Assembly (NCBI GenBank): GCA_023818725.1
Contig: JAMWBX010000020.1
Coordinates: 674 to 9,795 of the forward strand
Length of the DNA: 9,122 bases
Source of the DNA: Candidatus Omnitrophota bacterium
GTDB taxonomy: Bacteria; Ratteibacteria; UBA8468; B48-G9; DTJG01
Direction of reading: 5' to 3'
A program made the translations under genes and the position numbers. Positions 1 through 7,505 of the stretch are shown in pieces (the first letter of the stretch is position 1; every line of letters starts with the position of its first letter). The notes below the pieces were generated by a model, which was given only the letters and a program-made list of their open reading frames with translations, made no database searches and was not told the origin of the DNA.

Positions 1-848
1 AAGCACTAGACGCAGGGAAAACCATCGCACTTGCGACAAAAGAATTGATTGTATGTGCCGGGCATTTGCTGTCTAGAAAAAGGAAAAAGATTTTACCTGT
101 TGATAGCGAGCATAATGCGATCTTTCAACTACTTGAAGACAAAAGGATCTCAGAAGTTAAACGGATTATATTGACAGCTTCAGGTGGACCTTTTCTTTCT
201 TACAAAAAGAATCTTTCAGATGTAAGTGTTGCAGAGGTTTTGAATCATCCAGTCTGGAAGATGGGCAAAAGGATAACGGTTGATTCCGCAACTATGATGA
301 ATAAGGGTTTTGAAATTATCGAGGCGTTTTATCTTTTCAACATAAAACCGGAAAACATAAGCGTGGTTCTGCATCCACAGGCAATCATCCATGGTTTTGT
401 GGAATTCTGCGATGGTTTCGTGAAGGCAGTTCTTTCAAAGCCTGACATGAAGTATTCCATTAACTTCTGTCTGAACTATCCTGAAAGAATCAGTGCGGGT
501 CTGGATGAACTGGATATTTCAGCAGTACAAGCACTGACTTTTGAAGCGATTGAAACTGGAAGATTCCCCTGCTTTGATCTTGCACGCCATGCATTAAAAA
601 TGGGTGGGTCTTATCTCACTGTCCTGAATGCAGCTGATGAGGAAGCTATCGAGTTGTTTCTTAAGGGTTTGATAAAATTTGATAGTATCCAGGTGATTGT
701 TGAAAAATCTCTTGAAAGCCATCAGGCAGTTGTTCTGGATACAATTGAGGATATTTTGCAGCTTGATAAGCAAGTGAGAAAACAGGTAAAGAGAATTGCA
801 ATTTCCAGTGGTTTGATAAAATCCGGGACAGTATTGAAGGAGGAATGA
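1..848 (+). CDS. dxr: 1-deoxy-D-xylulose 5-phosphate reductoisomerase, 5'-truncated
   Basis: The reading frame is open from the window edge (frame starting at base 3), so the N-terminal Rossmann half is missing. The enzyme converts 1-deoxy-D-xylulose 5-phosphate to 2-C-methylerythritol 4-phosphate with NADPH, the committed step of the MEP isoprenoid pathway, in the cytoplasm. Visible family signatures are the metal/substrate motif PVDSEHNAIFQ (Asp and Glu metal ligands), TASGGPF with the substrate Ser, HPVWKMGKRITVDSATMMNKGFE (His, Ser, Asn, Lys and Glu of the active site), and LHPQAIIHGFVEF. The C-terminal helical domain is complete. One oddity is that the usual ALANKE segment of the NADPH site reads ALATKE, and the loop from there to PVDSEH is four residues shorter than in E. 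coli. The stop codon overlaps the first ATG of the next gene (ATGA). The identification is secure. Confidence 0.96.
   Translation, partial: ALDAGKTIALATKELIVCAGHLLSRKRKKILPVDSEHNAIFQLLEDKRISEVKRIILTASGGPFLSYKKNLSDVSVAEVLNHPVWKMGKRITVDSATMMNKGFEIIEAFYLFNIKPENISVVLHPQAIIHGFVEFCDGFVKAVLSKPDMKYSINFCLNYPERISAGLDELDISAVQALTFEAIETGRFPCFDLARHALKMGGSYLTVLNAADEEAIELFLKGLIKFDSIQVIVEKSLESHQAVVLDTIEDILQLDKQVRKQVKRIAISSGLIKSGTVLKEE
837..844 (+). promoter_or_regulatory. Shine-Dalgarno of rseP that decides between two tandem ATGs
   Basis: AAGGAGGA lies directly before ATGATG. AGGAGG (838-843) is only 1 nt from the first ATG (845) but 4 nt from the second (848), so the second ATG is the more workable start. 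The site sits inside the last codons of dxr, coupling the two genes. Confidence 0.7.
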
Positions 849-1915
849 TGTTTATCATCAGCATTATAATTGTGTTTGGAGTTGTTATACTTATTCATGA
901 ATTCGGTCATTTCTGGGTTGCGAAAAAGTTAGGCGTAAGGGTGGAAAAATTTTCTTTTGGATTTGGCCCGAAGCTTTTTTCGTGGAAGAGGAATAATACT
1001 GAGTATTTGATATCGCTTATACCATTTGGGGGCTATGTGAAGATGGCTGGAGAGGATGCGGTGGAGAGTAAGTCACCCGATGAGTTTACAGCTCTTCCTG
1101 TTGGAAAAAGGGCGTTAATAGTCGCATCAGGAGCCAGCCATAACATTTTGATTGCATATTTCTTTTTAATACCTGCTCTGATGCTTGGAATTGCAAGGTA
1201 CGATGGAACATTGATAGGCAGTGTTCAGAAGGGGCTTCCAGCTGAACTTTCAGGATTGAAACCAGGGGACAGAATTATTTCTGTAAACAACATCATTTGT
1301 AAAGAGTGGTTTGATGTTGTGAAGAACATTACAGAGCAGGCTAATATTTATCCTGACAGGCCAATAATAATAGAAGTTCTGAGAGATTCGAAGATATTAA
1401 AGATACCGGTCATTGCAAGATTGATGGAAAAGGATCATTCGATGTTTAAGGGCAAAAAGAGGTATATAATTGGTATTATGCCAAAAGAGGTGATTGTGCG
1501 CTATGGTTTCTGGAATGCTTTGGTTGAAGCAGGAAAAGAGTATATAAGAATGTTCAATGTAGTTCTGATAAGTTTCAAGCTTCTTTTTACAGGGCAGGTT
1601 TCTTTTCAGGAACTTTCAGGGCCTGTCGGAATTAGCAGGATGACAATTGAAATAGTCAAGGCAGGCATTGCAAGTTTTCTGTATTTCATCGCCTTCATCA
1701 ATATTAATCTTGGACTTGTTAATCTTTTCCCGTTTTTTGTTCTTGATGGAGGACATCTTGTTGGTTTACTCGGCGAAAGAATTATTGGCCGGAAACCAAG
1801 CAAGAAGGTTCTTGAAATAGGGCAACTTGCTGGAATTGCGTTCTTAATCATTCTTGTGGTGCTGGTGACATATAACGATATTATAAGACTCATTATGGAG
1901 AGAGTTTACAGATGA
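848..1915 (+). CDS. rseP: RseP/RasP-type site-2 zinc metalloprotease
   Basis: This is an intramembrane protease of the M50 family that cleaves membrane-anchored anti-sigma factors or leftover signal peptides in the inner membrane. From the ATG at 848 it has 355 residues. A first membrane helix contains the zinc motif HEFGH (residues 17-21). It is followed by the conserved KLGVRVEKFSFGFGPKLFSW stretch and FGGYVKMAGE. A single PDZ domain (about 110-190) includes GLPAELSGLKPGD. Late membrane helices carry NLFPFFVLDGGHL with the third zinc ligand Asp300. E. coli RseP is about 450 residues with two PDZ domains, so this is the shorter one-PDZ form. An in-frame ATG three bases upstream (845) is less likely because of ribosome-binding-site spacing. 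The position between dxr and ispG is a common bacterial arrangement. The physiological substrate cannot be inferred here. Confidence 0.95.
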   Translation: MFIISIIIVFGVVILIHEFGHFWVAKKLGVRVEKFSFGFGPKLFSWKRNNTEYLISLIPFGGYVKMAGEDAVESKSPDEFTALPVGKRALIVASGASHNILIAYFFLIPALMLGIARYDGTLIGSVQKGLPAELSGLKPGDRIISVNNIICKEWFDVVKNITEQANIYPDRPIIIEVLRDSKILKIPVIARLMEKDHSMFKGKKRYIIGIMPKEVIVRYGFWNALVEAGKEYIRMFNVVLISFKLLFTGQVSFQELSGPVGISRMTIEIVKAGIASFLYFIAFININLGLVNLFPFFVLDGGHLVGLLGERIIGRKPSKKVLEIGQLAGIAFLIILVVLVTYNDIIRLIMERVYR

Positions 1916-2964
1916 GAAAAACTCGCGCTGTGAAAGTTGGAAAAGTTTATATAGGTGGTGGACATCCAGTTTCTGTGCAAACAATGGCAAAGATTTCGAC
2001 AGTAAATAAGAGAGAAGTTATCCGGCAGATTAAGAAGATTGAAAAAGCAGGCGGTGAAATAGTCAGGGTTTCGGTACTGAACAAAGAAGACGCAAAAGCC
2101 ATTGCAGAAATAAAAAAAGAAGTTGAGTTACCTCTTGTTGCTGATATCCATTATGATCACAGGCTTGCATTTTATGCCATTGAATCAGGTTCAGACAAGA
2201 TAAGGGTAAACCCTTCAAATATATCAAGAAATGGCTTGAAAATGATTGTAAAGGAGGCAGGGGAAAGAAGAATTCCCTTACGACTTGGCTTAAATTCTGG
2301 CTCTATCAAGATTACGACTAAGGGTATTGTCAACGACATTGTTGCTGCTACGCTTGATGCTGTTAAATTGTGCGAAGACAATAATTTTTTCGATATTGTT
2401 CTCTCTTTGAAAACACCATATGTAAATGAAACCATTAAGGCTTATAAAATTATATCTGAAAGATGCGATTACCCATTACATCTTGGAATTACTGAATCCG
2501 GTTCTGGAGACACAGGATTTGCGAAAAGCGTGCTGGGGATTGGAATGCTTCTTTCAGAGGGGATTGGCGACACAATACGGGTTTCTCTTACTGATACTCC
2601 CGAAAGGGAAATAAAGGTCGGTCAGGCGATTCTTCAGGCTCTCGGGATAAGAAGGTTTGAGCCAGAAATCATATCATGTCCTGTTTGCGGAAGGTGCCAG
2701 GTCCCTCTTAGAAATATTGTGTCCAGGTTCAAAAGGAGAATTACTCAGATGGTTAAAATATATCCGAAAATGAAAAGTCTCAAAATTGCTATTATGGGTT
2801 GCAGTGTAAATGGTCCCGGAGAAGCAAAACAGGCTGATATTGGTATTGCAGGTGGTAAGGATAAGTTTGCCTTTTTCATAAAAGGAAATGTAATCGGTTC
2901 ATACTCTGCCCTGGAAATTGAAGAAAAGTTTTTTCAAAAACTAAAGGAGATTTTAAATGGTTAA
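1912..2964 (+). CDS. ispG: 4-hydroxy-3-methylbut-2-enyl-diphosphate synthase
   Basis: IspG (GcpE) is an iron-sulfur enzyme that converts 2-C-methylerythritol 2,4-cyclodiphosphate to HMBPP, the penultimate MEP pathway step, using electrons from flavodoxin or ferredoxin. The 350-residue protein starts with the typical IGGGHPVSVQTM segment, followed by the barrel with ADIHYDHRLA and DKIRVNPSNI. The [4Fe-4S] ligands are Cys256 and Cys259 (in CPVCGRC), Cys297 and Glu304 (in GCSVNGPGE), matching the Cys3Glu set of the family. The extra Cys262 is not one of these ligands. The length fits the short bacterial type without the inserted domain of plant and Chlamydia enzymes. The start overlaps the rseP stop (ATGA), with GGAGAGAG upstream at 1897-1904. 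Together with dxr upstream it makes this an isoprenoid operon. The identification is secure. Confidence 0.97.
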   Translation: MRKTRAVKVGKVYIGGGHPVSVQTMAKISTVNKREVIRQIKKIEKAGGEIVRVSVLNKEDAKAIAEIKKEVELPLVADIHYDHRLAFYAIESGSDKIRVNPSNISRNGLKMIVKEAGERRIPLRLGLNSGSIKITTKGIVNDIVAATLDAVKLCEDNNFFDIVLSLKTPYVNETIKAYKIISERCDYPLHLGITESGSGDTGFAKSVLGIGMLLSEGIGDTIRVSLTDTPEREIKVGQAILQALGIRRFEPEIISCPVCGRCQVPLRNIVSRFKRRITQMVKIYPKMKSLKIAIMGCSVNGPGEAKQADIGIAGGKDKFAFFIKGNVIGSYSALEIEEKFFQKLKEILNG

Positions 2965-4336
2965 GGCTGGCTTTGGAAAAAGGATTGTGACCCCTCCTGT
3001 GGGAAGTGGTCTTGTTGGGTATTTTGAAAAAAGAATTGCAAAGGGTGTGAAAGATGATCTTTATGTGCGCAGCATTTGTCTTGATTGTGAGGATAATCCT
3101 GTTTTTGTTGTTTCTGCAGATTTTTGCTGGATTGAAGAATCCGTACTTGAAAGAGTGAAAAACATGGTAGAAAAAAAATTGGGGATAAACAATCCAGGTG
3201 TCGTTATTCACGCCACTCACACGCATACTGGACCACTTACCGGATTGACTAAAGATCTTGTTTTTACAAAAGATTTACCTATCGATAGACAATACATAGA
3301 TAAACTTCCATCGATGATTTCAGAGGCAATTGAAGATTCATATAGGACCGCAAGAAATGTCTTAATCGGATTTAAAAGCGTTGAGGTCTCAGGAATTTCG
3401 TTTTTAAGAAGATACAGAATGAAAGACGGAAGCGTCATAACAAATCCTGTGGATAGAGCAAATATCGTTGAACCTGTGGGCGAAATTGATAGGACGCTTA
3501 ATATTATGAAGATTCTTGATGAAAATGGAAAATTATTCTGCATAGCAATAAACTTTGCGCTGCATCCGGATACCATAGGTGGAGAATTGATATCTGGCGA
3601 TTGGCCAGGAATGGTTGTTGAAAGAATCTCAAAATTTTTTGACTGCAATGCAATATTTTTCAATGGAGCATCAGGAGATATTAACCATATTAACCCCTTT
3701 GACTCTGAGACCCGAAGCCAAAAAATTACGGAAAAAATAGTTTCAACAATTTTCGAAGCAGTGAAAAAGAATGTTGAGGATATTGAATGTGGTTCAATTG
3801 AAAAGGTTGTATTTTCCCAGGATATTGTGGAGATGCCAAAAAGAGTAATTACCACAGAACAGATCAAACAGGCAAAAAATGACCTCCAAAAACTGCCATC
3901 TACAAATCTCAGGGCAATTGTTGCCAGAGCGTTGTTGAACCAGTACGAGATGAAAACAGAATTCATAAGCAACAGGGTGACTCTTTTGACCATTGATAAT
4001 CGGTTCGGAGCATTCTTTATCTCTGGTGAACCTTTTTCAAGCATTGGTATAGCAATTAAAAAATTGATGGGTTATGAAAATAGGTGGGTGATTGGAAATT
4101 GTGATGGGCATGCGGGTTACATTCCGGATGAAAAGGCATTCAGAGATGCTGAAGAGAACAAAAGAATTAAAGGTGAAGAATTTCCATCTGTGGACGTATC
4201 TGAGTCAATTGGAATGGAAGCAAGTTATGAAACAAGTCCTATATCCTGCATGGTTTCTTCTGAAAAAGAAAAAGCAATTATTTCGGGTTTTGAAAAATTA
4301 CTGAAGAAGCATTTACAATCTTTTGTGGAAAAATAG
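2957..4336 (+). CDS. neutral-ceramidase-like zinc hydrolase without signal peptide
   Basis: This 459-residue protein resembles the N-terminal catalytic domain of neutral/alkaline non-lysosomal ceramidases, which hydrolyse the amide bond of ceramide. The sequence keeps the expected active-site pieces: HATHTHTGP (H85, H88, H90), FALHPD (H203), NGASGDINH with a Ser at 239 in the nucleophile position, SGEPF (E358) and HAGYIP (Y388). By analogy with Pseudomonas ceramidase, one of the first histidines plus H203, E358 and Y388 would bind zinc. Characterised bacterial enzymes are secreted and about 640 residues long with a C-terminal Ig-like domain. This one starts MVKAGFGKRIVTPP, has no signal peptide or membrane helix, and lacks the tail. 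It overlaps ispG by 8 nt, with AAAGGAG (2943-2949) 7 nt before its ATG, so it is expressed with the isoprenoid genes. The fold is well supported; the substrate is unknown and need not be ceramide. Confidence 0.85.
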   Translation: MVKAGFGKRIVTPPVGSGLVGYFEKRIAKGVKDDLYVRSICLDCEDNPVFVVSADFCWIEESVLERVKNMVEKKLGINNPGVVIHATHTHTGPLTGLTKDLVFTKDLPIDRQYIDKLPSMISEAIEDSYRTARNVLIGFKSVEVSGISFLRRYRMKDGSVITNPVDRANIVEPVGEIDRTLNIMKILDENGKLFCIAINFALHPDTIGGELISGDWPGMVVERISKFFDCNAIFFNGASGDINHINPFDSETRSQKITEKIVSTIFEAVKKNVEDIECGSIEKVVFSQDIVEMPKRVITTEQIKQAKNDLQKLPSTNLRAIVARALLNQYEMKTEFISNRVTLLTIDNRFGAFFISGEPFSSIGIAIKKLMGYENRWVIGNCDGHAGYIPDEKAFRDAEENKRIKGEEFPSVDVSESIGMEASYETSPISCMVSSEKEKAIISGFEKLLKKHLQSFVEK

Positions 4337-4338
4337 GA

Positions 4339-5016
4339 TTATTTGTACTCTATTTCAATAATCTGTTCAAAGGATTTAAGTGCATCCAAGACAGAGATTC
4401 CATCCTTTTTTCCTCTTGACCGGCTGATAATTTCCAGAACAGAAAAGTCTTCTTTTTTGTTTTCAAGAATCGAAAATTCAAGAACATTGTGACCTGAATC
4501 ATTAAGAACCTGAAAAATTTTATCTGAAAGTGCTGAAGCAGAGCCATAAAATTTGATTCTGATACGTGTATAGGTGTCATGCGGGATTTTTGACTCTATT
4601 CTTTTTAAAAACAAAAGTGTTATCATCACCATTATCGTGGTTGCAATTCCAAGAGAGTAATATCCACAACCTATCGCCAGGCCCATCGAGCTGACAACCC
4701 ACAGACAGGAAGCAGTTGTGATACCTCGAACCCTTCCTTTGTCTCTTATAATGGTTCCCGCTCCTATGAAACCAATTCCAGTAAGCACACCGTAGGCAAT
4801 TCTGGCAGGGTCCACCCTCAGATAAGGAGAATCAATTCCTTTAAAAAGCTGGTATATTCTTAAAGATACAATCATCGAAAGGCAGCATCCCATGCCAACA
4901 AGAATCATTGTGCGAAAACCGGCAGCTCTCGCATGTCTTTCTCTTTCCCAGCCGATGATTCCGCTCAGTATACCAGTAAGCAATATCTTTAACAACCACT
5001 CCCACTCATTCTTCAT
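4339..5016 (-). CDS. MgtC/SapB-family inner-membrane protein
   Basis: This 225-residue protein is of the MgtC/SapB type, a family linked to magnesium limitation and modulation of membrane ATPases; its exact molecular role is debated. The N-terminal half is four to five membrane helices (about 8-24, 34-54, 73-92, 100-117, 121-137). It carries the family signatures ERERHARAAGFRTMILVGMG (residues 24-43), DPARIAYGVLTGIGFIGAGT (69-88) and RGITTASCLWVVSSMGLA (97-114). The C-terminal 85 residues form a soluble alpha/beta region like the ACT-type domain of longer MgtC proteins. The start at 5016 has no Shine-Dalgarno. It diverges from rpoN, and its stop lies 2 nt from the end of the convergent ceramidase-like gene, with no terminator between them. 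Family membership is clear; the physiological role here is unknown. Confidence 0.9.
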   Translation of the reverse strand: MKNEWEWLLKILLTGILSGIIGWERERHARAAGFRTMILVGMGCCLSMIVSLRIYQLFKGIDSPYLRVDPARIAYGVLTGIGFIGAGTIIRDKGRVRGITTASCLWVVSSMGLAIGCGYYSLGIATTIMVMITLLFLKRIESKIPHDTYTRIRIKFYGSASALSDKIFQVLNDSGHNVLEFSILENKKEDFSVLEIISRSRGKKDGISVLDALKSFEQIIEIEYK

Positions 5017-5051
5017 GATTTTATGCTAACATGTTTTGCGCACTCCATCAA
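5016..5051 (-). promoter_or_regulatory. candidate sigma-70 promoter for the mgtC-like gene, implying a leaderless mRNA
   Basis: On the minus strand, TTGATG (5051-5046) and TAGCAT (5028-5023) are separated by 17 nt, each matching 4 of 6 consensus bases. Six nucleotides then lead to the ATG, so transcription would start at the A of the start codon. No Shine-Dalgarno is present. This is a motif match only. Confidence 0.4.
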
Positions 5052-5063
5052 CTTCTTGGCTAC

Positions 5064-5099
5064 TTGTAAAAAATTTTTATTTTCTCTACAATATCAGTA
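5064..5099 (+). promoter_or_regulatory. candidate sigma-70 promoter for rpoN, implying a leaderless mRNA
   Basis: TTGTAA (5064-5069) and TACAAT (5087-5092) are spaced 17 nt apart, matching 4/6 and 5/6 consensus bases. The predicted start falls six to seven nucleotides later, on the ATG at 5099. No purine-rich ribosome-binding site precedes this ATG. The -35 box lies 12 nt from that of the divergent mgtC-like gene. Confidence 0.5.
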
Positions 5100-6355
5100 T
5101 GGATAACCAAAACTTACAGCAGCAAATTCATCAATTTCAGGTAAATATTCTTTATCAAAAAATTCTTCATGCGGGAGTTTTTGACCTTTTGCAAATATGC
5201 ACAAATATGGCAGAAGAAAATCCATTCCTTGAGTTTGAAAAAAAATATCCAGAGGGTACTTCTTTTACGGATCAAATCTTCGAAAACATCACTGCAGATG
5301 AAACTCTTGGTGAGAGACTTAAGATGCAGATTGCTTATATGAATCTTGAAACAACCATTTCTGAGGTAGCAAATTTTATTGCAGAGCTTATCGATAGAGA
5401 TGGATATCTTAGATTTTCAATTGATGAGATTTGTGAGATGACAAAGAAGGACGTCTCTATTGTTAAGAAAGCACTGGATGCAATTCAATCGCTGGAACCA
5501 CCGGGTATCGGTGCGCGTAACTATCAGGAATGTTTTATACTGCAGATGAAAGCCAAAAAGATGGAACAATCCCTTGCCTTCAGAGTTATTTCTGCGTATG
5601 GCCAGGAGTTTATGTCCGGCAGATTTTCATATATAAAAAAGAAAATGAAACTGAAAGAGGCAGAACTTTCTTCTGTTATTTCAGATATAGGAAAACTTGA
5701 TCCATTTCCCGCAAGGTCCCTTATCAGCTCACAAAAAAAGGTTCCAGTTTTTCCAGATTTTATAATCAAAAGCATCGAACCGAATTTTGTAATGGAATTT
5801 GGTGAAGACAGGGTCTTTAGAATTTTTGTTAATGAAGGGTATGCTGGATTATTGAAAAGGGCAAACAGTGTCGGTGATAGAAATTACTTGAACGAGAAAC
5901 TCAGGCAGGCAAGAAGATTTCTTATCTATTTAGAGAACCGTAAAATTTTCCTTGAAAAACTTGTCAGTTATATTGCTGGATATCAGAAGCAGTTTATCAT
6001 CAAAAAGGGTGCACTGAAGCCTCTTTCGGAAAAGGGCCTTTCTGAGAAGTTTAACTGTAGCTGTTCTATGATAAGCAGGGCTGTTGCCAATAAGTTTGTT
6101 ACATTTGCAGGAGAAGTCTTTCCCCTGAAGAAATTGTTCAGTCGTCCTGCAGGAAATCTGAGCCAGGACTTTATAATGGATGAGATAGAAGAGATAATAA
6201 GAAATGCAGACGAGCCTCTTTCTGATAGAAAGATATCAGAGAGGCTGAAAGGAAAAGGTATTTCAATTGCTCCAAGAACCGTAAACAAATACCGAAGAAA
6301 AAAGTCAATTCTGAATTCTTATATCAGGCGTTCGCTGAATTCACAGGTAGAATGA
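5099..6355 (+). CDS. rpoN: RNA polymerase sigma-54 factor
   Basis: Sigma-54 directs RNA polymerase to -24/-12 promoters and needs an ATP-driven enhancer-binding activator. From the ATG at 5099 it is 418 residues, against about 470-480 in E. coli. Region I is the Gln-rich N-terminus, including MDNQNLQQQIHQFQ and ending in MAEENPFLEFE (residues 38-47). The acidic region II is reduced to about 20 residues. The core-binding domain begins near 69 (TLGERLKMQIAYMNL) and includes SLEPPGIGARNYQECFILQM (131-150). The HTH region at 307-345 (LKPLSEKGL..SMISRAVANKF..FPLKKLF) and the RpoN box APRTVNKYRR (391-400, canonical ARRTVAKYRE) recognise the promoter. An in-frame TTG at 5036 would add 21 residues that do not resemble region I and would read through the promoter, so it was not used. 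The tail overlaps the convergent kinase gene by 32 bp. The activator is not in the window. Confidence 0.95.
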   Translation: MDNQNLQQQIHQFQVNILYQKILHAGVFDLLQICTNMAEENPFLEFEKKYPEGTSFTDQIFENITADETLGERLKMQIAYMNLETTISEVANFIAELIDRDGYLRFSIDEICEMTKKDVSIVKKALDAIQSLEPPGIGARNYQECFILQMKAKKMEQSLAFRVISAYGQEFMSGRFSYIKKKMKLKEAELSSVISDIGKLDPFPARSLISSQKKVPVFPDFIIKSIEPNFVMEFGEDRVFRIFVNEGYAGLLKRANSVGDRNYLNEKLRQARRFLIYLENRKIFLEKLVSYIAGYQKQFIIKKGALKPLSEKGLSEKFNCSCSMISRAVANKFVTFAGEVFPLKKLFSRPAGNLSQDFIMDEIEEIIRNADEPLSDRKISERLKGKGISIAPRTVNKYRRKKSILNSYIRRSLNSQVE

Positions 6356-7505
6356 CTGTAAAGGTACTGCCTTTTCCCTGCTGGCTTTCCGCATGTATTT
6401 CGCCTTTATGTGCTTCAATGATTTTTTTAGATATCGTAAGTCCGATACCGGTGCTTTTTTCAGACTTTGTTGTAAAAAAAGGAATAAAAATTTTTTTAAG
6501 AACTTCTTCTGGCATACCCCTGCCTGTATCAGAAATTTTTATTATTACTTTGTTCTGCTGAGTTTTTGTTGTGATAGTTATAGTGCCTTTGGCATCGATT
6601 GCATCAATGGCGTTCATAAAAAGATTTGTGAAAACCTGCTGTAGATGCAGGGAAGAAGCAAGGACTAAAGGAATGTTTGAATCAAATTCGCATAAAAAGT
6701 CAATGTTTTTTGCTATGGGATTGTCTTTGAAAAAACTGACCATATTCTCAAGAAGTTCGTTTATGTTTACAGGTGCGTGTTTATAATCCTTCTTCGAAAC
6801 ATCAAGAAAGGTTTTTGCGATTTTCTGACAGCGTTTTACTTCGTTTTCAACAACCTTCAGATATTTCTCAGCTTCCTTGGTGGGTACCTGATTTTTTTTC
6901 ATGATTTCACCAAGTAGTATCTGAACATATCCCAGTATGATCGTTAGGGGGTTATTGATTTCATGTAACATTTCAGCGGACAATTTCCCGACCACAGCAA
7001 ATTTTTCAAGTTCTTCAATCCTGTTTTCAAGATCTGTATTAAGTTTTTGAAGCTGCTGCAGTATTTTGTTGGTTAATCTGGAAATCCTATTTCTTTCAAT
7101 CGCTCTTCTGACAATGTCCTTTATTTCGTTTACATCAAATGGTTTGCTCACGAACTCGAAAATGTTAAGGTGGACTGCCTTTTGAGCTAGTTCAAGTGTT
7201 CCGTACCCGGTGAGAATAATAACCGGGATATCTGCATTAAATTTTCTTATTTCTTCAAGTGTTTCAATCCCTGATTTACCTGGCATTCTCAAGTCAAGTA
7301 TTACCGCATCGAAACAAGATGATTTCAAAATAGAAATTCCCTCCTCTCCATTTTGTGCAAAAGCAAGAAAATATTGGTCTTTCAGCAGTATCCTTAGCGA
7401 TTCTCTCGGACCAATCTCGTCATCAATAACGAGTACCGATGGCCTTTCAGATATCTGTTGTGTATCCACACCCGACAAAATTTCCTGAGGATCTGTATAT
7501 TCCAT
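6324..7505 (-). CDS. receiver domain-histidine kinase fusion, cytoplasmic (NtrB-like catalytic part)
   Basis: This 393-residue protein has an N-terminal response-regulator receiver followed by a kinase core. The receiver (about 22-137) has acidic pocket D28/D29, phospho-acceptor D71 (LDLRMPG), T99 and K121. A predicted coiled linker (138-170) leads to the dimerisation/phospho-acceptor domain with H181 in LHEINNPL. The ATPase domain has the N box (FTNLFMNAIDA, N294/N298), G1 (SDTGRGMP, D326), the F region (FIPFFTTK) and G2 (STGIGLTISK, G353/G355). There are no membrane helices, PAS or GAF domains, so the receiver itself is probably the input. The H-box style resembles kinases that pair with sigma-54 activators, but the partner regulator is not in the window. 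The ATG is preceded by GGAGGG at 7 nt. The first 20 residues are encoded within the overlap with the upstream fadL-like gene. The domain calls are certain; the signal is unknown. Confidence 0.93.
   Translation of the reverse strand: MEYTDPQEILSGVDTQQISERPSVLVIDDEIGPRESLRILLKDQYFLAFAQNGEEGISILKSSCFDAVILDLRMPGKSGIETLEEIRKFNADIPVIILTGYGTLELAQKAVHLNIFEFVSKPFDVNEIKDIVRRAIERNRISRLTNKILQQLQKLNTDLENRIEELEKFAVVGKLSAEMLHEINNPLTIILGYVQILLGEIMKKNQVPTKEAEKYLKVVENEVKRCQKIAKTFLDVSKKDYKHAPVNINELLENMVSFFKDNPIAKNIDFLCEFDSNIPLVLASSLHLQQVFTNLFMNAIDAIDAKGTITITTKTQQNKVIIKISDTGRGMPEEVLKKIFIPFFTTKSEKSTGIGLTISKKIIEAHKGEIHAESQQGKGSTFTVILPVNSANA

Noticed and set aside
845..847. First of two tandem ATGs as the rseP start
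   Set aside because: It is only 1 nt from AGGAGG, against 4 nt for the next ATG. It would change the product by one Met only.
3217..4044. 275-codon open frame on the minus strand
   Set aside because: It is antisense to the ceramidase-like gene across its conserved zinc motifs. The translation resembles no family, and no ribosome-binding site was noted.
4337..4363. 7-bp inverted repeat GATTATT...AATAATC after the ceramidase-like gene
   Set aside because: It is too AT-rich, has a 13-nt loop and no following T tract, and lies in the mgtC-like coding end. Not a credible intrinsic terminator.
5036..5098. Upstream in-frame TTG start for rpoN
   Set aside because: The added 21 residues do not look like region I, there is no ribosome-binding site, and the extension would translate the promoter. 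The ATG at 5099 gives a standard Gln-rich N-terminus.
6585..6600. TTGGCATCGATTGCA resembles a sigma-54 promoter on the plus strand
   Set aside because: The -24/-12 spacing is two bases short and it sits within the antisense strand of the kinase ATPase domain, with no plus-strand gene to serve.
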